DNA from: Clostridiales bacterium
GTDB lineage: Bacteria > Bacillota > Clostridia > Christensenellales > QALW01
NCBI GenBank assembly: GCA_018376855.1
Contig: JAHAAN010000079.1
Span: 1-8,628 of the forward strand
Direction: 5' to 3'
DNA length: 8,628 nt
Part shown: in pieces, positions 1 through 5,666 of the stretch
Layout: each line of letters begins with the position of its first letter
How positions within the stretch are numbered: the first letter of the stretch is position 1
The notes under the pieces: generated by a model
Seen by the model: only the letters and a program-made list of their open reading frames with translations
Database searches by the model: none
What the model was told of the DNA's origin: nothing
Translations under genes and position numbers: made by a program

Positions 1-945
1 ACTGTCCCTCGCATTTTTTTTGCCGCTCTTTCGCTTGTTTCCGCCGCTGTTGCCGCTCCTCTCCTCATCTCCTATCCTCAGCGCGCTGTCTCCTCTGGAA
101 TTTCCTGCCACAATAAAGCCGTCAGGATTCTCCGCGGCATCAAGCAAATCGGAATGCAGCTCTGAAATGCTCTGATATCGCTTTGCCTGATCCTTTGCCA
201 TACATTTAAGAATAATATTATTTAAGCATTCCGGGATTTCCGGATTGATCTCAATCGGCCTCTTAGGCAGCTGGTTGATATGCCGCATTGCCACCGTGAT
301 CGCTTCCTCCCCTTCAAAAGGAAGCTGCCCCGTTGCCATTTCGTACATCACTACGCCGAGCGAATAGATATCGGACCGTTTGTCAATATGCGAACCGCGC
401 GCCTGTTCCGGCGAAATATAGTGAACGGAACCGACAACGTCCTTGCCGGCCATCGTCAGCGTATTCTGATTCAGCACCCGCGCAATTCCAAAATCCGCTA
501 CTTTTACCGTTCCGTCGCTGGCCAAAAGAATATTCTGCGGTTTGATATCCCTGTGAATGATGCCGTTTTCATGCGCATGCCCCAAGCCCTCGCATATCTG
601 TGTTACGACGTCGATAATCTCATCAAAAGAAAGACGTCCCCGTGCTTTAATATATTCCTTCAGGGTCAGTCTATCCACATACTCCATGACAATATAATAG
701 ATTCCCTGCTCCGTTTGCCCGACATCTAAAATATTCACGATATTTTCATGCGAAAGATGCGCCAATGCGTTAGATTCTCTCAAAAAACGCTGCACCTGTT
801 CTTCATTATCGCAATACTCTTCTTTAAGCAGCTTCACCGCAACCGTTTTGCCATCCTCAAGCCTCACCGCCCGATAGACAACGCTCGTTCCGCCGCTTCC
901 GATCTTTTGTTCCAAGCGATATTTATTATCTATAACATTTTCCAT
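1..945 (-). CDS. prkC: PASTA-type Ser/Thr protein kinase PrkC, kinase domain only (3' end cut by window edge)
   Basis: The reading frame is open from an ATG at 945 to the left edge, giving 315 residues without a stop. It is a Hanks-type kinase. Visible motifs are the glycine loop GSGGTSVV (about 16-23), the ATP-binding Lys38 in VAVK, a likely helix-C Glu57, the catalytic loop HRDIKPQN (131-138, Asp133), DFG (151-153), and GSVHYISPEQARG (172-184). Thr162 and Thr164 in the activation loop are plausible autophosphorylation sites by analogy with Bacillus PrkC. The kinase domain ends near residue 270. A hydrophilic Gly/Ser/Lys/Arg-rich juxtamembrane stretch follows, and the transmembrane helix and extracellular PASTA repeats expected for the family would lie outside the window. 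A ribosome binding site AAAGGAG lies 11 bases upstream, in the 17-bp gap after the phosphatase gene. The family senses muropeptides or cell-wall state and phosphorylates cytoplasmic targets; the adjacent PP2C reverses this. The kinase call is firm. The PASTA assignment is inferred from motif style and context. Confidence 0.93.
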   Translation of the reverse strand, partial: MENVIDNKYRLEQKIGSGGTSVVYRAVRLEDGKTVAVKLLKEEYCDNEEQVQRFLRESNALAHLSHENIVNILDVGQTEQGIYYIVMEYVDRLTLKEYIKARGRLSFDEIIDVVTQICEGLGHAHENGIIHRDIKPQNILLASDGTVKVADFGIARVLNQNTLTMAGKDVVGSVHYISPEQARGSHIDKRSDIYSLGVVMYEMATGQLPFEGEEAITVAMRHINQLPKRPIEINPEIPECLNNIILKCMAKDQAKRYQSISELHSDLLDAAENPDGFIVAGNSRGDSALRIGDEERSGNSGGNKRKSGKKNARDS

Positions 946-962
946 GCAATGTTCTTCTCCTT

Positions 963-1709
963 TTATCCCGAAATGCCATCCGAATCACAAAACCGGACAC
1001 AAACCACGGTGATATTATCCCTGCCTCCGGCCTCCAGCGCTTTTTCCACTAACATTTCCGCACACTTTTCGCAGCCTTGCGATAAGCACATGATCTTTCG
1101 GATTTCTGCTTTGGAAAGCATATTGCTCAGCCCGTCGGAGCAGAGCAGCAGCAGATCCCCCGGCCGCCACGAAAGCGTATAAATATCCGCATTAACGAAG
1201 CTCCCCGTTCCCAAAGCGCGCGTGATCTTATTTTTATCCGGATGATGCGCAGCCTCCTCTTCTGTAATATACCCTTTTTCTACCAATTCCTGCACATAAG
1301 AATGATCTGTTGTGATTTGTTTTAAATCGTAGTCCCGCAACAAATATGCACGGCTGTCTCCTATCTGAAGAACATAAATGCTTTCACCCTCGACAAGCGC
1401 AGCCGTCATAGTCGTTCCCATATCCTTAAAACGGGCATCTGCGCGAGCCGCCCGGTAAACCTCGGTGTTTGCCCGCGCCGCACCGCGCCGCAGCAATAAA
1501 GCCTTATCCTCTTGCTCGCTGTTGCTCTGAATGAACGTAACAAACGCAGAGGTTGAAAGCGTGCTTGCCACCTCTCCGCCTCTGGTGCCGCCCATGCCGT
1601 CCGAAACAACAAAAAGCTTCGCTTCGTTCTCCCTGCCAAGCGGAATATGATAGCAGTCCTGATTGTTGCTGCGCACCTTTCCGGTTACGCTCTTTGCATA
1701 AAATTGCAT
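963..1709 (-). CDS. prpC: PP2C-family Ser/Thr protein phosphatase (PrpC/Stp), partner of PrkC
   Basis: This encodes a 248-residue metal-dependent PPM/PP2C phosphatase, normal length for the bacterial Stp/PrpC type. Motifs in order: VRSNNQD (12-18), SDGMGG (36-41, Asp37 a metal ligand), GTTMTA (98-103), IGDSRAYL (116-123), SDGLSN (191-196, Asp192) and GRDNIT (229-234, Asp231). These cover the acidic residues that hold the two catalytic Mn/Mg ions. The position after DGMGG is often His or Ala in relatives but is Thr here. I chose the ATG at 1709, not the in-frame ATG at 1721. The product then begins MQFYAKSVTGKVRSNNQD, which matches the usual family N-terminus. GGTGG sits 5 bases upstream of it, whereas the upstream ATG directly abuts its AAGG. 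The protein is cytoplasmic, dephosphorylates PrkC and its substrates, and is probably co-transcribed with the kinase 17 bp downstream. A leader rich in inverted repeats precedes it. Confidence 0.95.
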   Translation of the reverse strand: MQFYAKSVTGKVRSNNQDCYHIPLGRENEAKLFVVSDGMGGTRGGEVASTLSTSAFVTFIQSNSEQEDKALLLRRGAARANTEVYRAARADARFKDMGTTMTAALVEGESIYVLQIGDSRAYLLRDYDLKQITTDHSYVQELVEKGYITEEEAAHHPDKNKITRALGTGSFVNADIYTLSWRPGDLLLLCSDGLSNMLSKAEIRKIMCLSQGCEKCAEMLVEKALEAGGRDNITVVCVRFCDSDGISG

Positions 1710-1760
1710 ATTAACCACCATCCTTGTTGAATTTGCGACGGTTCCGAGCTGTGGCCGAAA

Positions 1761-1784
1761 TTGCCGCTATGCTTTTTGCGGCAA
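1761..1784. repeat. 7-bp GC-rich inverted repeat upstream of prpC
   Basis: TTGCCGC at 1761-1767 is complementary to GCGGCAA at 1778-1784, with a 10-base loop that includes five T (A on the transcript). In the minus-strand transcript this would be a stem-loop about 50 bases before the prpC start, followed by TTTCGG. The trailing U run is too short for a convincing terminator. Confidence 0.45.
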
Positions 1785-1788
1785 AATA

Positions 1789-1810
1789 CTTTCGACTTAT
1801 AAGTCGAAAG
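1789..1810. repeat. Perfect 22-bp palindrome between rlmN and prpC
   Basis: The two 11-base arms (CTTTCGACTTA and its exact complement) meet with no spacer. As DNA this is a typical shape for a dimeric regulator's operator. As minus-strand RNA it can form a 9-bp stem with a TATA loop, followed at once by TATTTTG, which resembles a weak intrinsic terminator for the upstream rlmN transcript. The sequence does not match an operator I recognise, so the role is open. Confidence 0.6.
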
Positions 1811-1823
1811 CGTTTCAAATTCC

Positions 1824-1850
1824 AGCGTGAAAAATTTTATTTTTCACGCT
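1824..1850. repeat. 11-12 bp perfect stem-loop just after rlmN
   Basis: AGCGTGAAAAA (1824-1834) pairs exactly with 1840-1850 around the loop TTTTA. One more T-A pair can close the loop to three bases. It lies 13 bases past the rlmN stop codon at 1864-1866. The A/T-rich upper stem contains its own U tract, but on the minus-strand transcript the bases after the stem are GGAATTTG, not a U run, so it is a poor classical terminator. It could instead protect the rlmN 3' end from exonucleases or act in processing. Confidence 0.5.
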
Positions 1851-1863
1851 ATATCTGCTTTCT

Positions 1864-2922
1864 TTATTCAGAAGATTCTTCTTGCTCTTTCTGCACGACG
1901 CTCCTGCGCAGCTGACCGCATGCGCCGGCAATGTCGCTCCCCATTGTACGCCGAACCGTACAGGAAATTCCGTTTTGCGTCAAGACTTCCTGAAAACACT
2001 TAACCGTCCTTGCCGCAGAGGTATGCATCTGCCGTTCCTTCACCTCGTTTAAAGGGATCAGATTCACATGGCACAGCAGCCCCTTAAGCAGGCAGGAAAG
2101 CTTATGCGCGTCCTTAACCGAATCGTTAACGCCGTCTGCAAGCGCATACTCAAACACCGCTCTGCGCCCCGTGGCCTCCGTGTAATGCTTTACGGCGCCG
2201 ATCACTTCCGCAATGGAAAACCGATTCGCAACAGGCATGATTCGCTTTCTTGTTTCGTCGTCGGACGCATGCAGCGAAACGGCCAAGGTAACGCCCAAAT
2301 GCAGTTTTTCCAGTTCATATATTTTATCCACCAAGCCGCAGGTGGAAACAGAAATATTTCTCATACTGATATGAAGCCCCTGCTCGCTATGAACCAGCTG
2401 CAAAAACTTCACCACGTTTTCAAAATTATCAAGCGGTTCCCCGCTCCCCATCATAACAATATTGCTGATTCTTTTCATCTGCTGCGCTTCAAGATCACGG
2501 TTCACGGCGATCACCTGCCCCAGCATTTCCCCCGGGGAAAGATTGCGAACCAAGCCCTCTAACGTAGAGGCGCAAAAGCGGCAGCCCATGCGGCACCCTA
2601 CCTGTGAGGATATGCAGATTGTATTGCCGTAATGATACTGCATCAAAACGCCTTCAATGATCTGCCGATCCTCCAAAGAAAACAGATATTTGCGCGTACC
2701 GTCAATTTTAGAAATATAGGTATGATAAATCTGCGCTCCGCCAAGCGTATATTCTTGCGCAAGCTCCTGCCGAAGGCTCTTGGGCAGGTTCGTCATGCCT
2801 TCGATTTCCGTGCCGCCGTGCAGCCACGAAAAAAGCTGCTTTGCCCTAAACATCGGCTGACCGAGCTTCTGCATCTCCTGCGCAAGCTCTTCTATATTCA
2901 GATCAAGCAGATGCTTTTCCAC
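1864..2922 (-). CDS. rlmN: Dual-specificity 23S rRNA/tRNA adenine-C2 methyltransferase RlmN (radical SAM)
   Basis: At 352 residues this has the expected family length. RlmN methylates C2 of A2503 in 23S rRNA (E. coli numbering) and A37 of some tRNAs, using a 4Fe-4S cluster and two SAM molecules. Visible features are the radical-SAM cysteines CRMGCRFC (C110, C114, C117), C103 seven residues earlier (equivalent to E. coli C118), MGSGEPLDN (158-166) and GSDIAGACGQLR near the end. In the last motif C335 is the methyl-carrying cysteine, equivalent to E. coli C355. Both catalytic cysteines are present, so the enzyme should be active; its methylation site is not the C8 position that the related Cfr resistance enzyme adds. 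The start is GTG at 2922, with AAAGGGA 8 bases upstream. A nearby ATG at 2927 is out of frame. The gene sits 16 bp after rsmB, and the inverted-repeat-rich spacer follows it. Confidence 0.96.
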   Translation of the reverse strand: MEKHLLDLNIEELAQEMQKLGQPMFRAKQLFSWLHGGTEIEGMTNLPKSLRQELAQEYTLGGAQIYHTYISKIDGTRKYLFSLEDRQIIEGVLMQYHYGNTICISSQVGCRMGCRFCASTLEGLVRNLSPGEMLGQVIAVNRDLEAQQMKRISNIVMMGSGEPLDNFENVVKFLQLVHSEQGLHISMRNISVSTCGLVDKIYELEKLHLGVTLAVSLHASDDETRKRIMPVANRFSIAEVIGAVKHYTEATGRRAVFEYALADGVNDSVKDAHKLSCLLKGLLCHVNLIPLNEVKERQMHTSAARTVKCFQEVLTQNGISCTVRRTMGSDIAGACGQLRRSVVQKEQEESSE

Positions 2923-2938
2923 TGCATTTATCCCTTTC

Positions 2939-4252
2939 TTACCGTTTGCGAATCATCTTCGCCACAAAAAATCCTTCCACACCGTCGCGGTACGGCAAAA
3001 ATTGAAGACATCCCCCGCAGAGCGCTTTCTCCGCCGAAGGCGGAATCGGTTCGGGAGCCGCAAGCTCAAAATCCGGATTTTTTTTCAAAAAGCTCTCCAC
3101 TTGAGAAATATTTTCTGCCCGCCGTATTGTGCAGGTGCTGTATACCAGCGTTCCGTTTTTGGCGACATATCGCGCCGACGTCTGCAATATTTGCTCCTGA
3201 ATGCGCTCTAACTCCGCAAGCCCTTCCGGCGTTACCGTGTTTTTAATATCCGGCTTCGCATCCGCAACCCCAAGCCCGGAGCAGGGGGCGTCCACAAGCA
3301 CGCAGTCAAACTCCCCAAGCGAAGGATCGTATACCGCCGCATCACGGCAAAGCGCTTCGATCCTGCCGCCGCACCCGCATCGGTCCGCATTGGCCCGAAT
3401 CAAATTCACCCGATGCTCGTGCAGATCGGTCGCAATAATCTGCCCCTCTTGCATAAGCTCCGCCATATAAACGCTCTTCCCACCGGGCGCGGCGCAGCAA
3501 TCCAGCACGCGCTGCCCGCTCTTGGGCGCCATGATATTACATATTAACACAGAAGGCTCGCTTTGTATAGAGCAAAAGCCGTTTGTAAATAAAATGTCGC
3601 TAAAAATTCGATTTCCCTTAACTAAAAAGACATTTTTACATAACTTTCCGACCGTAACCTCATATTTTTTATTCTTAAGCTCCTGTAAAAAATGCTCCGG
3701 CGTCATTTTATCAGTGTTCACGCGCACTCCGACGGCAGGCTCAAGACGATAGGACAGCATCTTCTGCGTTTCCTCTGCTCCGTACTGCTCTATCAGCTCC
3801 TGCGTTAAAAACAACGGAAAAGAACATCTTATGCTTATAGCCTCAGCAGGATTCTTGTTAAAATCCGGATACGAAATGTTCCCCTTATTTTTCAACACCG
3901 TATGCATCACGGCATTGACATATCCGCTCAGCGCTCCTTTTCCAACCGCTTTTACAAGCTTCACAGCCTCGTCGCAGGCAGTATATTCCGGAATATCCAT
4001 ATAAATCAGCTGATAAATGCTCAAGCGCAGAACGTCCTGCACTCGCGGCTGCAATCTTCCTTTTGCATAGCTTGAAATAATATAATCAAGCTCGATCATT
4101 CTATCCAGCGTGCCGTATACCAAAGCCGTAATAAAGCCCCGATCCGTTACATACATCTCGGCAGGCAGTCTGGAAGCCATCACCAAATTGGAATATCCGC
4201 CCTTGCGAACGATCTCCGTAAATATCTCAAAAGCCGTAACTCTAATATTCAT
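2939..4252 (-). CDS. rsmB: 16S rRNA cytosine-C5 methyltransferase RsmB (Sun/Fmu)
   Basis: This is a 437-residue SAM-dependent enzyme, close to the length of known RsmB proteins, that makes m5C967 in 16S rRNA (E. coli numbering). Residues about 1-125 form the NusB-like helical RNA-binding domain. The Rossmann methyltransferase domain then shows motif I, LDCCAAPGGK (250-259), TDLHEHR (275-281), motif IV, DAPCSGLG (321-328, Cys324 for product release), and motif VI, YSTC (371-374, catalytic Cys374). The segment after motif IV reads GVADAKPDIK, where relatives usually have GVIRR-KPDIK, so the conserved arginines are replaced. The frame is open further upstream, but I place the start at the ATG at 4252, which shares ATGA with the fmt stop. 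GGAGAG lies six bases before it and the product then begins with the family-like MNIRVTAFEIF. Translation is probably coupled to fmt. Confidence 0.95.
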   Translation of the reverse strand: MNIRVTAFEIFTEIVRKGGYSNLVMASRLPAEMYVTDRGFITALVYGTLDRMIELDYIISSYAKGRLQPRVQDVLRLSIYQLIYMDIPEYTACDEAVKLVKAVGKGALSGYVNAVMHTVLKNKGNISYPDFNKNPAEAISIRCSFPLFLTQELIEQYGAEETQKMLSYRLEPAVGVRVNTDKMTPEHFLQELKNKKYEVTVGKLCKNVFLVKGNRIFSDILFTNGFCSIQSEPSVLICNIMAPKSGQRVLDCCAAPGGKSVYMAELMQEGQIIATDLHEHRVNLIRANADRCGCGGRIEALCRDAAVYDPSLGEFDCVLVDAPCSGLGVADAKPDIKNTVTPEGLAELERIQEQILQTSARYVAKNGTLVYSTCTIRRAENISQVESFLKKNPDFELAAPEPIPPSAEKALCGGCLQFLPYRDGVEGFFVAKMIRKR

Positions 4253-5196
4253 TTCGCGCTCTCCATGATCTCCCCGCACGCCACGGCATGCCCGCGGAGA
4301 TATTCCGTATCCTGCATGACCCTGCTGCCCGGCGCCTGCACGGAGCACAGGCGCACCGCTCCGCCGCTGCAAGCCACATGCAGCCCGCGCTTACCGTCCG
4401 CGCAGATAATTTCGCCGTTTTTTGCATTCCCGCGCGGCAAAGAGGAGCTTTCGGCACGGTAGATCTTCAATTTTTCTCCGGCCGCTATAGCAAATGCCGC
4501 CGGCCACGGATTCATGCCGCGAACGAAACAGCAAATCTCCTCCGCGGTTTTTCCGAAATCGATTTGCGCCATCTCTTTTTTTATAAGCGGAAAATAGCTT
4601 GCCTCCGCCTCGTTTTGCGGCGTGCGGACGAGCGTTCCGTTTTCCAGCGCCTCTAAAGTCCTTAAAAGCGTCTGTGCTCCCAGCAGCGCCAAACGCTCAA
4701 ACAGCTCCCCCGCCGTTTCATCAGGCAGGATATCAAGCGTCTTTTTAAGCAAAATATCCCCGGTATCAAGGCCTATATCAGTGTACATAGTAGTGATTCC
4801 CGTTACTTTTTCCCCATTGATGACCGCCCATTGGATCGGGGCCGCACCGCGATACTTAGGCAGCAGCGACGCATGAACGTTTATGCAGCCGTATTTCGCA
4901 ACGGAAAGCAGCTCCGAAGAAAGGAGCTGCCCGAAAGCAGCCGTAACCATTAAATCCGGAGAAGCCTTCCGCAAAGCAGAAACTCCCTCGGCCGACTTAA
5001 TCTTCTCAAACTGAAACACAGGAAGCCCATACTCCAGCGCGCACCTTTTAACCGCGGGCATTACCGTCTTATTTCCTCTCCCCGCTAAGCGGTCCGGCTG
5101 CGTAAAAACGCCGACGATTTCATATCCGCGCTCCACCAAAGCTTTTAAAGAGGGAACCGCAAAATCGGGCGTCCCAAAGAAAGCGATTTTAAGCAT
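4249..5196 (-). CDS. fmt: Methionyl-tRNA formyltransferase
   Basis: This 315-residue cytoplasmic enzyme transfers a formyl group from 10-formyl-THF to initiator Met-tRNA, making the fMet used to start translation. The N-terminal formyltransferase domain begins MLKIAFFGTPDFA. It carries the catalytic set Asn106 and His108 (INVHASLLPKYRGAAPIQWA) and Asp144 in LDTGDIL, equivalent to E. coli N108/H110/D146. The smaller C-terminal OB-like tRNA-binding domain (about 205 onward) includes RGMNPWPAAF and ends near the LRGH motif. The start ATG overlaps the def stop by 8 bp, with AGAGGAG seven bases upstream inside def. The stop overlaps the rsmB start as ATGA. Pairing with def is functional, since one enzyme adds the formyl group and the other removes it. 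Confidence 0.97.
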   Translation of the reverse strand: MLKIAFFGTPDFAVPSLKALVERGYEIVGVFTQPDRLAGRGNKTVMPAVKRCALEYGLPVFQFEKIKSAEGVSALRKASPDLMVTAAFGQLLSSELLSVAKYGCINVHASLLPKYRGAAPIQWAVINGEKVTGITTMYTDIGLDTGDILLKKTLDILPDETAGELFERLALLGAQTLLRTLEALENGTLVRTPQNEAEASYFPLIKKEMAQIDFGKTAEEICCFVRGMNPWPAAFAIAAGEKLKIYRAESSSLPRGNAKNGEIICADGKRGLHVACSGGAVRLCSVQAPGSRVMQDTEYLRGHAVACGEIMESAK

Positions 5197-5650
5197 TCTC
5201 TGTCTCCTCTACAATTTTATCAATAAACAGTATGCCGTCCAAATGGTCAATTTCATGGCAAAATGCCACCGCCAACAGCCCGCGCGCAGTATATTCCATC
5301 AGATTTCCGCTGCGGTCCAGCGCCCGCGCCACCACCTTTGCCGGCCTCTTGACCGTCCCGCGCCGCCCCACTACGCTGAGGCAGCCTTCGTCGTTGATCT
5401 GCTCGCCCTTAACCGAAATAATTTCCGGATTGATCAATTCGATCAGCCCCGACTCGTCGCCTACATCTATCACAACAACTCTTTTCAGAATCCCCACCTG
5501 AGGCGCGGCAAGACCTACGCCGTCCGCCGCATACATAGTTTCCGCCATATCGTCCAAAAGAGTCAAAATTCGCTCGTCTATCTTTTCAACCTTCCTGCAC
5601 GTTTTTCTTAAAAACGCATCCGGCTCCTTAATAATTTGTCTCAACGCCAT
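5189..5650 (-). CDS. def: Peptide deformylase
   Basis: A 153-residue metalloenzyme that removes the formyl group from the N-terminal methionine of nascent proteins at the ribosome. All three family motifs are present: GVGLAAPQVG (44-53), EGCLS (88-92, metal ligand Cys90) and HEIDH (132-136, ligands His132 and His136, catalytic Glu133). The residue before HEIDH is Cys where many enzymes have Gln; I take this as an ordinary clostridial variant. The short form without a long insertion fits the compact type 1 deformylases. The start ATG lies 16 bp after the priA stop. AGAGG is its best ribosome binding site, at a longish 12-base spacing. Its 3' end holds the ribosome binding site and start of fmt. 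Confidence 0.97.
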   Translation of the reverse strand: MALRQIIKEPDAFLRKTCRKVEKIDERILTLLDDMAETMYAADGVGLAAPQVGILKRVVVIDVGDESGLIELINPEIISVKGEQINDEGCLSVVGRRGTVKRPAKVVARALDRSGNLMEYTARGLLAVAFCHEIDHLDGILFIDKIVEETENA

Positions 5651-5666
5651 TTTCTTTTCTTTCCTC

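Larger units (their letters stand above)
1729..1822 (-). repeat. Imperfect long inverted repeat enclosing two smaller hairpins in the prpC leader
   Basis: The arms are 1729-1740 (gaatttgcgacg) and 1811-1822 (cgtttcaaattc). They pair over seven bases, then two mismatches, then three bases. Inside lie the 22-bp palindrome (1789-1810, directly abutting the right arm) and the stem 1761-1784. The minus-strand transcript could therefore fold as a three-way junction whose closing stem ends just upstream of the prpC ribosome binding region. Pairing was judged by eye. Whether this folds in RNA, or any part acts as DNA, is unknown. Confidence 0.4.

Noticed and set aside
280..729. Long plus-strand frame opposite the kinase gene
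   Set aside because: It is a shadow of prkC. The minus-strand frame has all kinase motifs, while the plus-strand product has no recognisable features and no ribosome binding site.
1761..1860. Promoter for prpC-prkC in the spacer
   Set aside because: TATAAG inside the palindrome has only a poor -35 match (TGGAAT) at 17-bp spacing. No other -35/-10 pair is convincing, so I do not annotate a promoter.
1724..1915. Plus-strand reading frame of 63 codons across the rlmN-prpC spacer
   Set aside because: It has no ribosome binding site, runs into antisense rlmN, contains the inverted repeats, and its basic/aromatic product resembles no protein I know. A chance frame is more likely.
2586..2604. RlmN read as the antibiotic-resistance methyltransferase Cfr
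   Set aside because: The gene lies in a conserved housekeeping cluster and has RlmN-typical MGSGEPLDN and GSDIAGACGQLR motifs. Nothing suggests a mobile Cfr.
4253..4372. 40-residue N-terminal extension of RsmB from an upstream ATG
   Set aside because: The extension is the fmt coding sequence read in another frame (Arg/Gly/Ala-rich). A well-placed ATG with ribosome binding site at the fmt stop gives the family-typical N-terminus.
4908..4930. 8-bp perfect inverted repeat (GCAGCTCC / GGAGCTGC, 7-base loop) inside fmt
   Set aside because: It lies in conserved coding sequence (around Gln90-Leu97) and arises from repeated Leu and Ser/Glu codons. No U run follows it, and nothing suggests a regulatory role.
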